Source of the DNA: Candolleomyces eurysporus
Lineage: Eukaryota > Basidiomycota > Agaricomycetes > Agaricales > Psathyrellaceae
Assembly (NCBI GenBank): GCA_027579435.1
Contig: JANBPK010001497.1
Coordinates: 1-57,892, forward strand
Reading direction: 5' to 3'
Length of the DNA: 57,892 nucleotides
Of the stretch, positions 22,796 to 34,671 are shown piece by piece. Numbering within the stretch: the stretch's first letter is position 1; the number at the start of each line of letters is the position of its first letter. The notes below the pieces were generated by a model that saw nothing but the letters and a program-made list of their open reading frames with translations, had not been told where the DNA came from and did no database searches. Made by a program: the position numbers and the translations under genes.

Positions 22796-22855
22796 TGTAT
22801 GTAGTTGTATCGCAATCCATAGTTTGCAAGAACACTCGACAAAACAAAAAGACGA

Positions 22856-22933
22856 GGCGTTACCAGGGTTCGAACCTGGGTTTCGGGAAATTGGCATCAG
22901 AATCCCGAGTGATAACCACTACACTATAACGCC
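22856..22933 (-). tRNA. tRNA-Gln (CUG) with a 7-nt intron
   Basis: On the minus strand the acceptor stem GGCGTTA pairs with TAACGCC. The D arm is GTG/CAC around TAGTGGTTAT. The anticodon stem CGGGA/TCCCG encloses TTCTGA plus 8 more bases. The T arm is CCAGG-TTCGAAC-CCTGG. A normal 7-nt anticodon loop with anticodon CTG is obtained if TGCCAAT, just 3' of position 37, is removed, which is the canonical tRNA intron site. Internal promoter boxes A and B (GGTTCGAACC) are present. Confidence 0.9.
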
Positions 22934-23002
22934 ACATGCACGTGTGGGAGTGATGGGTTCATTCCCGGTGGACCGGAATGGTGGCCTCTGAAATGAGCAA
23001 GG

Positions 23003-24874
23003 ATGCTCTCTCGACCAGCAATGACAACAAATCCCTCCCACATCCTGATTGCTCGCAACTCTCGGGGTCACAATCCCTCAGCCTCCCTCAGCTCTCCAAC
23101 GGAAACCCATGCTGCAGCCTCTGGCATTTTCAGGTCATCAGGATCCCCTCCATGGAAACTGGAAGAGGTCGAGACGGCCGATATAGCATCGCAACTAAGC
23201 ATGGAGGACGATGAAGAGCCCGTTGAGCTCGACGAAACCTTCACCAAGGAATCGTCGTTCCCTGGTACCGTTAAAATCATTGTTCAGAGCACAACATTCT
23301 GGTCTGTCACAAACCCTCTTGCCAATTCGAGAGGCCGAGCCACTCATCCAAGAGTTTCTGCCGTTATTCTCTATCAGGGCTCATAAAGAAGTGCTTTTCT
23401 TTGCCTCGCCATTCTTCGAGGCTGCGTTAAGCGGGAACTGGTCCGAAACGGGGAGACCGCAATCCATCTCCTCTGTGATCACGATCTCCCAGCCCCCCTC
23501 TGATCCTGCACAGAAAGTCGCGCACGAAACGCCCCCTGAATTGACTTTCGCGCCGATCGACTCCTTTGACTCTGAAATTGAAGACCTAGATGTTGTTACA
23601 GATACCGACGACTCTAAGGTCAAGGACGATAGCAGTGACTCCGACACGGCCAAGGCGGTCCACAGAGTCACCAGCCTTGCAAAGCTGGAGGGCCAATCCT
23701 CCCCACCTCCTGGCCCGCCTGAATTATTGAAATCTCCAAGCGAAGAGCTTTTGAATAAGAAGATTTCCCCTGCCAAAGCAAAGGTTGCCCGACATTCACG
23801 CAACGGACCTGATGCAGTCATCGTCCTGAAGGAAGAGCGGGTACGGTTTCAACGTCTCTTCAAGGTAATCGTTTTTGCTTAAGCGCCCACAGGCTAGCAT
23901 TTTCCACGACTTCCTCAAGTTCGTCTACCCTCAGTGAGTGCTCACCACAATCTGGGCCAAGCACCCTCGCTCATTCAGACAGTCTCGAGTGTACCATCAC
24001 ATGGAACAACGTGGAAGGATTGATGAACATCTCTCACAAACTCTGTGTGCCACCTCTCCAGCGGGAATGCCTGACCTTTTTACTCACACATGCTGCCGGC
24101 AAGCCTATCAAAGCAATGCGAATTGCGGAATTATTCCAAGAAGAGGAACTATACCGGGAATCCAGTCGCTTTGTTCTCGATAACCCTGGCGGGTGGTCCG
24201 AACACGAGCTGAATACCTTGAGCCAGGAAACCCTTTTGAAGCTCGAGAAGAGGTTCGTGCAGCACTTGTGGTATCTTTGAACACGACACTAACGTTGTTG
24301 CACCAGACGAACCTGGTTTCTCGAGAGGGTTCTCAAGCTTGGCCTTACCCAAGTCGCTAAAGAGTACCAATGCTGTCCAACGTGCCCAGATCCACCAACG
24401 TGTGCGCGTCTGCTAGGCGACAAGTGGTCGCAGGCCTACCACTCTGTTTTCCGCTTCGGTAGGGACTCTAATCGACTACTCGCACATACAGTCGCTCACT
24501 AAGTTCTTAGGCCCACCACAGCCATCAATGGTATTTCGCTACCTCAGACAACTTGAAGGCGTCAGCCCACCACTCGCACTATCTCAAACGGCTTGTCAAG
24601 CAAGCGCCAAAGCGTTTACAGCAACCTGTCAGTCTTCGTCATCCATTAATTAACCATCGCATAAATCTGACTGGATCGCTCGGTAGTATTCGACCGGATG
24701 TTCTCACTAGGAGTCCGAGGGAGCGGAACCGAAACGACACCAGCAAGCATCGGCGCCAGAGTAGCCGTCGCTGCAGTCGCTGGTGCCGCCTCCGGTCCCC
24801 GGAGACACTTCCTCTACTGTACATTGAAAACCGACTCGCCGCAGAAACCTAAGCGCAGCCGAGGGGAAGTATGA
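23003..24874 (+). CDS. BTB/POZ domain protein
   Basis: Seven exons: 23003-23301, 23378-23840, 23893-23933, 23983-24252, 24307-24458, 24511-24627, 24687-24874; 509 aa. The BTB core is rebuilt across the first intron as TTFWAHKEVLFFASPFFEAALSG (residues ~95-120), the typical HKxxLxxxSxFF signature. A ~150-residue acidic, Ser-rich insert follows, and then the second half of the fold (IFHDFLKFVYPHLECTITWNN) and a BACK-like helical region (LCVPPLQRECLTFLLTHA, LYRESSRFVLDN). A Cys-rich segment (QCCPTCPDPPTC) lies near residue 385. No kelch or zinc-finger domain is present. Family proteins are often Cul3 adaptors, but a large insert inside the BTB domain makes any specific role uncertain. The ATG at 23021 is an alternative start. 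Confidence 0.85.
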
Positions 24875-25275
24875 GATATGGAGAACGTCTGCGTGTACAT
24901 AGCCTCTTAGATCTCACCTGTCACCAGTCATGGGGTATCTCCCGTGTTTCAAATATACCCTCCCCCTTCGCTTCATATGAAGGCTGTCATAACCCTCGTA
25001 CAGTTAACCCAAACATAGTTAAAGACGTCAATGCCAATCTATACAATCGAGACGATCGATTTCAACATGACAACAGGCTACTACTCGTGTCGTGAGAGGG
25101 GTATGTATTGGAGTAATAACCGAACCACCAGATACAAAAGAGGCAGAATGAAAATATGATATAAACCCAAATGACAGAGATGAAGATGAAATTTAATACA
25201 CAAGGTAATGAATACATAGAGCTGAAAATAGATAGATGTCATGTCGTGATAAAGAGTCAAGAGAGAGAAAACAAA
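24875..25275. other. convergent 3' intergenic region
   Basis: 400 bp, AT-rich, between the BTB gene and the RhoGAP gene. No coding signal. Confidence 0.55.
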
Positions 25276-28200
25276 TCAGCTTTCATCCTTGAACACCTCC
25301 GGGGCGTTATCAATCAGCCACTCGATAAAGAGCGCTTTACCAGCCATATCGCTGAACTCGGCGCCAGGATCTCTTGAACGCATTAGCGTCGCTATGTTGG
25401 ATAACAGTGATTAGGAACTATAATCAAAATGAAACGAAGCAAAGACTTACGTCCAAAGACAACACCCAGGTTGCGAGATGTCATTCGATTCTTCTCGCAA
25501 CGAAGCCGCACACTGCAATGGTATCTTAGCACCGATCCACTTCTAATCATGAGAATCATTGAGACTTACTGATGAAGGTGCACCATCAACTTCATCAAAG
25601 TAAAGTAGTGCTCGTCTGGTAGATCATGCACCAGATCAGTCAACGTTTGATCCTTCAATGCCTGATCTCGAATCGAGACACTCGCAATGAACTGGTCGTG
25701 GAGGTCAAAGGTGAGGAGAGGAACAGGCAACGACCGGAAGTAATTCTTGAGTACGGAGGTGACGCTGCAGATATCGTTGAAGCGATCCGAGTCGAGCAAA
25801 TCGAAGGAAGAGTAGTTGCCGGATTCGAACAGCTGTGTGATGGCTTTCGTTTGCGTTAAACCGCCAGTCTTCCTGTAAATACCCTCATAGTCAAGGGCGG
25901 ACGCCTCGACAGCATCAATGCATTTCTCGACAATGACAGGAATCCGACGGTCATCATCTCTGGCATCGGCTCGGACCTGTTCGGTGAGGTCTCTCCCGAA
26001 CATTGACGGTGCTGTGACATTCAACATCGTTCAGCAAAAGTAATTCATTGGAGTAAACATTGGACTTACGCAGAGGTTCAGGAGGTGTGTTGTCCTTGAC
26101 AACCACATTGTGCGTTTGGGCACAAGGGATCTGCACATTGGCGATGCACCGAACGTGAATCGATGTCGAGCAGACTAAAACAAAGTCAACAACAAAACAA
26201 ACTCCTCCGAAACCATAATCGACATACCTGTACACTTGAGCTGCGATCCCCACATCTTGTCACCACAATGATCACAGCGCGTAAACCGAAGTACGCTCAA
26301 CTGCTGGAAGTTGTGTTCGATATGCGCCTTGCCTTTGCTAAACTCGACACCGCCACCATTCGTTGTCGCTGGAGGGGAAACCATCTCCTTGACTTTCGAC
26401 CCTGGCCACTTGAACTTGTTCTTTGCCGGCGTATGCATCTCCTGATTCAATGTCGGCACTTTCATATGGGTGCCCGTATCTTCATAAACCGTCGAAGAGC
26501 TGCTCGTGGACATGGTCAGCGTGGGCGCAAGCGCAACACCTTGAGTCACAGAGGGCTGTCGACTCTTTTCCGTCCGTTGGGGTGTTTCTGGGATGGTTTC
26601 CATACGACGCGAATAAACAGCGCTGAGCTGAGCAAGTTCTTCGTTCCTTGCGTTGAGAGCAGCTGTTTCCTCCAAGAAGACATCTCTTACGGCCTTCAAT
26701 TCTGTAATCTCCCGTGTGAGTTGCTCTCGTTGTTGCTGCAAAGGAATAAGATCGCGCGAATATTGATTGCGAATGCCATCCAAGCGCTTTGTCAACGAAC
26801 GACCGAGTGCGGCGGGTGCGCTTTCACCAGGCGATGCACCAGAACTAAAAAATAAATGGATGAGTAGGGTCAAAAATACGAGATAGTTCTTGCACTAACG
26901 TTTTGGTTGCGGAAAGTTCCTCCATCTCAGCCACAGCCATATCCCGTTCCGCTTTTAATCTGGAAAGGTCTTGTTCCAATCCAGAAAGGCTATCGTGCAG
27001 TTCCTTGGTCATCTGTTGCCTGATTTCCTGGCGTTTGGTATCGCCGCTAAGAGCAGTGAGACGAGCAGCCTGTCCAGACAGCAGTACTCGCAGACGAGTT
27101 ACTTCAGCTTCAGCATCACGTCGAGACTTCAACTCTCGATCGTATTCTGTCTGAGCAACTGTCAGTCCTTCAATGTACTGCTTGCTTGCTCGCTAAACGA
27201 GGCCGACGATCGTCAGTATGTCATGTCCAAGGGCAAAGAACATAAAAACTCACCCTCATTCCATCCAGTTTTGTCTTCATTTGATTGTATTCCGAGGTCT
27301 TCCCTTCCATAGTATTCAAAATAGCTTCCAAAAATGTTCGATCCAGCTTCACATGCTGAGAGTTCCTGTCTCTTGCATCTTCAACCGCTTCTCTCAACCT
27401 GGCAGTCACAGCGTCAGGGGACCTTCTTGGAACAGCTACTGTGGGTGTAATGGTAACATGCGTCTTTGCAGAAGGTGAACCATTCGGCGGGTTAGATGCC
27501 GGATCGCTGTGTCCTGAAGAGGAACCATGGCCATTGGCAGAGGTTGCAGTCGGTGTTGACGGCTGACTCGAATTGTCGTCCCCGTCGCCAGATGTGGGAG
27601 ATGAGCTGGCCTCCAAAGCCTGTTTCTGTAGATTGGCTAGTTCTGATAGTGGATTGTTGTTGACAGAACTCAGTAATTCCGAGAATTCGGAGGTGTTTAA
27701 TGAGAAACGAATGGGAGGGAGTGCGGGCGCAATAAATGTCGATGTCTGTACCCTCTCAACTGGCGAAGACGACTCGAAATCCGAGTAGTCATCTTTCTGC
27801 GAGGTGCTCTCCTCCACAGCATGTCCATTTCGCGATGAAGATGACCTCGAGAGAGTAACCTTGTCCTTGGGAGGAGGAGCGGGAGGGTGCTTCTCATCAC
27901 TTTCGGGTTCTGTATCCGTTCCACTTTCCACGTTGTGAGGAACATCCGCGCGGTACGCTGGAGACGCCGAGCGCGATCCAGAGTGGCGACTCTCGATGCT
28001 AAGACTCGAAATCCGTTGCTGCGCGCGGAAGGTAGCAGTAGGATCCACTGGACTGAGACCTGCGGAAATCCTTTCTCCGTGTGGACCGCCAGGGTTCGGC
28101 ACAGAACTAGGCTGCCGGAATGACTGATCGACAGGGGATTTAAGGACCACAGTTTCATCTTGCGTATCGTAATCTTGGGTGGTTATGGACGGGGAAGGCG

Positions 28201-29542
28201 ACCTGGAGGGATCGTGGTTGGAGGATAGTGAATGGATGGAATGAAGCGAATTTGCGTGAGAGGTGCGCCGCGTGTTCGAAGATTGTTGATCCGTAGTGGG
28301 AGGGGACGATGATCGGGCATCTGTGTAACTAGGAGGCGCGGGTGAGTTGTTAGGGAACGTTTCCGAGCGAGGTGATTGAGTAGACTGGGCAGTGGTAGAC
28401 AAGGTTTCACTGAACGGTGATATGGTTAGACCAGGGTTGATTGAGCGGCGTTTCTGTTGCCGAGGGGTAACTGAAAGGCTGGTCGTATTTGAGGATAATG
28501 AGTAACCAAGTTCTGACGATACGGGCGTGTTTAGTTCTTCGGGCGGCTTCAAGCCATCGTCATAGCTCACGCTCCGTCTGGAGGCACTTTTACCGAGCTG
28601 GCCAGGGACGGGTAGTGTTTGCTGCTTGGAAGGCGCGGCCCGATCGCCCATAGAAGCTGGGTCTGCTGAAGCTGAAACGCTCTTGTATCCGTTCGATGTA
28701 GGAGCTGGTGAAGCGTCATTGGCAAGAGTTGCTCCGGATGGAATAGTATTGGATCTGGATGGAGGTTGAGATTTATCTGTTTGGCGTCGTAAAGTGTCGT
28801 TATAAGAGTTGGAAGGCTGGTGGGCCGCGGCATCATATGCAGGCGAAGGAGGAGCCTGGGGACACGATAAGTACTGACATTGAATAGTGAGAGGAGGGGG
28901 ACGCACCGTGTTTTCACGATGATAATCGCGGGCAACGCGCTCCCGCGACTTGGAGGAACCACTACCACCTTGGGCACGCTCTCGCTCAGCCTTCTTCTGA
29001 GAATGTTTGCGAATTTTGATCATGCGTTCATTGTGACATTTCATACAGTAGATTCCGTTGCTGGTCTTTGCAAAGACGAGCTCGTCTATGCGGTTCTTGC
29101 AGACCTTGCACTTGAAGCAGTGCGCGTGGTACGAGTCGTCGCCAGCCATGATGGCCTCGTCGAGAATGGGCTGCTTGCAGACGTTGCAGGAATACGAGCA
29201 GTTGGCGCAGATAGGGGATCCATCGGAGAGGAGGAGGAGGTTCGTGTCTGCGGTGACTTGGTTTCGACACTTTGCACATTTGAAGCAGTCGACATGGAAG
29301 AAGGATTGGCTGGAGAAACGGGCGTGAGAGGACGTGGATCAGAAAGAAACGGGGATGCTCACCCAAACGCGACGACGAGNCCCCCCCTGCTCGTTGACTG
29401 CGGAGAGCTTGCAGCCTGGACAGAGTCTCTCGTCGGCTGGGTCGGCTGCATCTCCTGGGTCGGTGTGGTTGTGGAGGTCGAGATGGGACTGCTCGCGGAG
29501 GGGCAGCTGGTGGCCGTTGGAGGTGGCTGCCAGCGTCGCCAT
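25276..29542 (-). CDS. LIM-LIM-C1-RhoGAP protein (Rga-type Rho GTPase activator)
   Basis: Nine exons (minus strand): 29542-29381 plus 29379-29363 (skipping N 29380), 29309-28907, 28855-27254, 27192-26900, 26844-26228, 26174-26070, 26011-25570, 25512-25451, 25391-25276; 1272 aa. Two LIM zinc fingers at ~41-155 (CPGCKLSA ... FHVDCFKCAKC; CNVCKQPI ... YHAHCFKCKVC). A long Ser/Pro-rich region (~200-690), a coiled coil (~700-890), and a C1 zinc finger (HNFQQLSVLRFTRCDHCGDK ... HVRCIANVQIPC, ~1003-1050) come next. The C-terminal RhoGAP domain (~1070-1265) has the Arg finger in EGIYRKTGG plus LKNYFRSLPVPLL and NLGVVFGPTLMRS. It stimulates GTP hydrolysis on Rho/Cdc42-type GTPases at polarity sites. 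Yeast Rga1 has LIM and RhoGAP but no C1. The C1 suggests lipid-dependent membrane targeting. Confidence 0.94.
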
Positions 29543-29729
29543 TGGGAGCGGGTGGGACGGTGGGGGACGGGCGGAGACTAGCTGCTCGCCGGGACAGAGG
29601 AGGAGGAAAACGAGACTTGCTCGCTGCTAATGAGTGGAAACCTAACCGCCAAGCCAGCCAGTCACGCCGTCACACGGTCACACCTCACCACCGTATCTCC
29701 TCAGCGCTCACGTAAGCATCCAGTCTGCC
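29543..29729. promoter_or_regulatory. short head-to-head promoter (RhoGAP / KTI12)
   Basis: 187 bp between the start codons of two divergent genes. It contains repeated GTCACAC/GTCACACG-like words around 29665-29690 but no element I can name. Confidence 0.35.
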
Positions 29730-30788
29730 ATGGCCCTCATCACAATTTCTGGCTATCCGTCCTCGGGCAAGTCCACCAGGGCCGCACAAATCAGCGCCTA
29801 TCTCCAGGAAAGCCTCGCCGCTCCAGAGTACGACGGCCCCAAGCTCAGCGTCGAGGTCCTCTCCGACGATGGCCTCAGTCTCCCGCGCTCGGTGTACAAC
29901 GGTACGCGCCCAGATCCTTGGCCAGCATCCCCCCAGTCATCATCTGCCGCCCCATAAGAATCCCGCTCGGAGAAGCCAGCAAGAGGCGCCCTCTTCACCG
30001 CCATGCAGCGTCAGATGGCTGCAGACAAGATCCTCATCGTCGACTCTCTCAACTACATCAAGGGCTTCCGCTATCAGATGTATTGCGCTGCACGGGAGAT
30101 GAAGCTCAGAGTGTGCACCATCTATGTCGTTGCCCCAGCCGATGTCTGTCGCGAATGGAATGCCAGCCGCCAAGAAGGCGAAGCATATTCTACAGAGACG
30201 TATGTCACTATAAATATCGTCGGTCCGACTCTCATGCATCATCTATCCATCTAGCTTTGAGAATCTGCTCATGAGATACGAGGAGCCCTCGTCCATGGTC
30301 CGATGGGACTCTCCCCTCTTCACCGTCCTCTGGGAGGATGCAGAGATCCCTGGAGAGGGAATATGGGATGCCCTGACCAAAGGCGTCGTCAAGNCCCCCC
30401 AATGCTGCCTCCCTCTCGGTATGTCGGCCCGTCCCCTTCCGCAGCCTCATTAACGAGCGATGATCAGGTTGCAAAGGCCCCAACGGATGCCTTGCACGTC
30501 CTGGAACAGACGACGACAAGCATGGTCTCCAACATCTACGCAGAGGCCTCCGCATCTGGCACCGGAGGACCAGTGGTCGTTTCGCTCTCTGGAGGACTCA
30601 AAATAGGCGCCACATTGCCTCCGCGCAATGTAACCCTGGCGGAGCTGCAGAGATTCAAACGACAGTTTGTTACCATCCACAAAAAGGCCATCACGCTAGG
30701 ATCTACAGAAAAGGGGCGTGTTGACTGGGACGAAGAGAGCATTGGGCGCAAGTTTGCAGTGTTCCTGGAGGAGCACCTGAAATCGTAG
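29730..30788 (+). CDS. KTI12: Kti12, Elongator-associated P-loop protein
   Basis: Exons 29730-29901, 29959-30199, 30255-30393 plus 30395-30418 (skipping N 30394), 30468-30788; 298 aa, normal family length. It starts MALITISGYPSSGKSTRA: the P-loop GYPSSGKST sits near the N-terminus as in all Kti12/PSTK proteins. Other family marks are ILIVDSLNYIKGFRYQMYC, REWNASRQEGEAYS, NLLMRYEEPSSMVRWDSPLF and the C-terminal RFKRQFVTIHKK. Kti12 supports tRNA wobble-uridine modification by the Elongator complex through its tRNA-stimulated ATPase. Keeping the N shifts the frame and truncates the protein. Confidence 0.94.
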
Positions 30789-31226
30789 ATTAAATAGTGT
30801 AATTGTGAATAAAAGGGCGAATAATAGAAACAAACAAAGGCTTGGCGCTGTGCAGGTCGCTTGGCAGCCTCCTTCAGACTCGGTTCCTTTGCCTTCTCCG
30901 ACTCCTACGCTGCCTCCACCGCCCCACCCCCTTCTCCTTGCCCATGTCGAGGGCCCTCTAATCCTCGTAGACGCCAGACACGCTCGAGACGCCACAGTGC
31001 TCAAGCACCAAGGCATCTCTGCAAACCTGACCCCGGGGCGGGTCTACACAGCGCCCTTGTTCGACCACAATAGCTGACGTTGCTATTCTCCGATTTGTCG
31101 TTGGATATAAGGCACCTCCAGCCCAAAGTATCTCCTCGTCATTTCCAAGCCGGTCCTCTTCCCCAACACCCACCTAGCTTCCCTTTCGCTGGCACCGATT
31201 AATACCCGTGATATCAGGCTGCCACC
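30789..31226. other. promoter region of the ELL gene
   Basis: 437 bp; open frames on both strands here are Pro/Ser-rich and unsupported. A TGACGT word (reads gctgacgttgc, about 31074-31084) lies ~150 bp upstream of the ELL start. Confidence 0.45.
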
Positions 31227-33881
31227 ATGCCTCTGCCGACCGCAGGATCGTTCTCAGTTCTGGGCTATTCACGTCCAGGAGAAGTAGTACAGTCAAAGCC
31301 GAAGCAGGCCATGATCGTACGCATGACTCCAGAGACGTTAGACGCCCTTCAGGACTTTCCCAACAACCCACCGATGGAGTTTCAATTTGGAAACAACCCT
31401 GTACGCCCCACTTCCTCTATCAAGCAAATCCTCGATACTAACACCGATGCAGGGTATCTACATTGGAGAAACCTTCTTTCCAATGATGCCAACCTCTGAG
31501 AGCGCACCCCACGACCTCTACCTTCGAGCTTCATCCGCAACCAAGAAGACTCCACCTTTTAAACTGCATGCAAATGTGACGGGGCGCTTCAGTGTACAGC
31601 GAGAACTTGCCCCAAGTGTCGGAGAGAAAGTCCGGGAGAGCACAAATGAGGCCATCAACCAACGTGCCACTAGAACTACCATCAGAATCGACGATCCCAA
31701 GGCACTCCTCAACTCGACAGCCCCGGCAAAGCAGAAGAAGAAAAAGGAAGCAAACGCTGCATCATCATCATCCTCTTCCTCTCGAACGAGTACCTCGCTT
31801 TTGGACAAGGCGAAGAATAAGGCAGCTGCAGTCGCTTCCCGCGCGACGAAGAATCCCGTATCGAGCGGGAATCCTCTTGACAAACTCTCGCCTGAGAGAG
31901 CTCAAGATCTCCGCCGACGGTTGATCCATTTCCTCGCGCCAGAAGACCGATCGGAGGATGAGGTTGTAAGGGCGGTAGGTGGTCCCAACTGCACTCCTCA
32001 AACTCGACAAGCTGTGTGTCATGTTCTGGACGAGGTTCGTAGTTTCACAGCACTTTTCATAGTATCTCTGACTCAATTCCACAGGTCGGAGAGATAACCG
32101 AAAGGGGCTCGAAGCAGTATCGTCTCAGGATGCGAACTTGGACAGAGGTGCGGCCATTCGAATGGGCCAACTGGTCAGAGGCAATCCGAACCAAAGTGGT
32201 ACGCAATGGGCGAGGGAAACTGAAAGCTCTGGGCATTCCAGAGTCGGATTCTGCCTGGGCCCACTTCACTCCGCCGAGCAATGGCTCATCATCTTCCTCG
32301 TCGCTTCCATCTCACACCAGAGTGCAGTCCGGAGGACGCGAGACACCGGAACCCCGACGTGTGACTACCTCTCGCGATGTCCGAGAGAAGGCTCCAGCCC
32401 CTACCAAGGCGGGCCGAAAATCGGAGATAATGGCCAAGGACGAGTCCAGAAGCGCGTCAAGGGGTGTAAGAGATAATTCTCCTGGCGAGGTGTCTCGTGT
32501 CGCGTCTTCCTCTTCCTCGACCAATGCGGCCCGGAAACAACCCGGGTCAGGGTTTAAATCGATACCGAGTAGCAAGCTTTCCAACAGCGTTGACGCAGAC
32601 CCACCGAGCAGGAAGCTCAACGACATGCGACCACCCCCAGTGAGAGACGCCCCTTCGACCTCTTCACAGCAAAGCAGTAGCTCCAAATCTCGTGTGATCC
32701 CACGAAGCAGAGGACTCGGAGATGAGAGCACACACGAGTCTGATAACGAGCGACGCCGACCTCTCCACTCAAGTCATCCCTCAAGCCTGTCCCAGAAATC
32801 CAGAGCAGCGGGCGATCATCGAGATTCTGATACCGAGAGACGTCGACATCCGCTGCCTGAGCGGGAGCGGGATCGAGGTCGCGAATCAGATCGCGAAAGA
32901 GATCGTAACCGTGGCAGGGAGAGGGAGAGGGAGTCGTCTTCTCGTGTCAAGGACATCAAAAGGGAGCGTGAAGAAGGGGAGACTTCAGACGCGAGCGTCA
33001 GCCTTTCGAAGCGGAAGGCCCGCCCCCAGAACGATGACGACGATTTCTATCCTTCGAAAGCTGCTCAGAAGCGACGAAGGATCGAAGTAGCTTCTTCCAG
33101 CCTTCCTCCGAAACCAAAGGTGGAAGAGCGGGAGCGCACCTGGTCATCTCGAGCATCTGACGCCGAACCTCCTCACCGTCCGAAGATAAAACGGGAGGAG
33201 GCCTCACCTCTACCCCCGCTTTTAAACCCCAAAAGACCTCGTTCTCCGCCTCCAAAACGTCCCATTACCACACCTGCAACATCCTCTCAGGCAGGTTCCA
33301 CCTCGGGTAATGTGAATGGATCCAAAAGCGCCAAACCAAAGGCACCTCTCAAATTTCGTCGGGGCTCTTCCATCTACACTTCGTCAGAGGATGAAGGAGA
33401 GCTACCCCAGTCGACCAGACCTCGACCAGACCCGCGTAGTGCACCTATTCCCAAAACTCTTCCGCCACTTCCTCCCGCCCCGCCACCATTACCTCCATCT
33501 CAAATACCTTCATTGAGCCCTCTCAATACAAATGGCACAGGCCGCATGCCTTCGTCACTACGATCCTCTCGCCCGGCACCGTCGCCCTACGACAAGGACA
33601 AGAGCCGCCGAGCCTCGCTCCGGGAACGCTACTCCGACGTCTACGTCCAATACATGGAAACTCTCAGTAAACTTGCGTCCGAGCGCAATAAACTCGAGAA
33701 GATCGTGCGGGACTATGACCGGATGAGCTCGGGCTCCATCACGGACTCGGAAGGCGATGTGATGACTCCCGACGAGCTGGCTGAGCTCGCTGCGAAGCAC
33801 AAGTTGAAGCACCAGGAGCTTGATACTATTAGGAGGGAGTTTGAGGTGCTGGATTCTGGGACTGGTGGATCGTCCGAGTGA
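31227..33881 (+). CDS. RNA polymerase II elongation factor ELL
   Basis: Exons 31227-31400, 31453-32034, 32085-33881; 850 aa, ATG in a perfect context (gccaccATG). The N-terminal ELL domain is recognisable: AMIVRMTPETLDAL, MEFQFGNNPGIYIGE, DLYLRASS, and GRFSVQRELAPSVGEKV. It is followed by a winged-helix-like segment (LRRRLIHFLAPEDRSEDEVV, CHVLDEVGEITERG). A long Ser/Arg/Asp-rich region with RERDRGRE-type repeats separates this from a C-terminal helical segment (RERYSDVYVQYMETLSKLA, LAAKHKLKHQELDTIRREF), in the position of the occludin/ELL homology domain. ELL suppresses Pol II pausing in the nucleus, in fission yeast together with an EAF partner. No EAF gene is seen in this window. Confidence 0.86.
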
Positions 33882-34671
33882 TATAGATAGTTATAGAGGA
33901 GAGGAACGGTAGGAATGTGGAGGGGATACTTTGTACTAGGACGGTGTATTTTATGAATGATATGAAAACTATTATTATTCGTAACAGATCTTAGACGTGA
34001 CTGACGTTTTATGCAATGAGAATCCGTGGTAGGGCGGGCGAGCGCTTGAGGCCTCTTCATTTCCGTTTCCCACGAGAGTGTGCTTAACTTCTAACCTCCA
34101 TCATCATCTCGCATCGACCTTGGTGAGCACCTTTCTCTGTTTCTCTGCACGTACGATAGGGCAAAGAAGAAAACAAGCAACCTTCCTGAATACCAGGTTT
34201 CCAAAAAGGAAATGCTGCGTTTTTCGCCTCTCAATGGTGAATAACCGCCTGACGTCGACTCGCTCGGGCTTGCGATGTCAGCTGGATGACGGGTGTAATT
34301 TGCAATCGGAGCCGTATCGCTGCAAAAATGTAGCCTCAAGATATGAACTGACTTGTTCTTGACAGATTTCATCTCCTTTGACTGTTGTGCAAAACCGTCT
34401 CGCTGGCCGTTTTCTTTGACGTACTCCGGTTCTGTGTACTGCCGCTGAGATAGTGGGGTTGTATCACATCTAGATGATGACCTTTTCAATTCGTTCGTTT
34501 TTCCTTTGACGCCACGCAGGACATTCTCGTTACTACTCAACACAAGTCGAGCTTTTAACAGCTTACACTTCTCGGAGCCGAAAGGGACACGGTCGTTCAA
34601 TTTGTACCAGACTCAGTTGCAGGCTTGATCGGCTGAAAAAAAGGGTGCTTGTCCGTGACCCATGACTGCTG
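33882..34671. other. intergenic region, no supported gene
   Basis: Holds a 169-codon minus-strand open frame (34091-34600) with a stretch (VWYKLNDRVPFGSEKCK) that reads like protein but matches no family I know and has no clear start or splice partners. It may be more gene debris next to the pseudogene that follows. Confidence 0.4.

Noticed and set aside
34091..34600. 169-codon minus-strand frame
   Set aside because: No start context, splice partner or recognisable family; may be debris beside the pseudogene.
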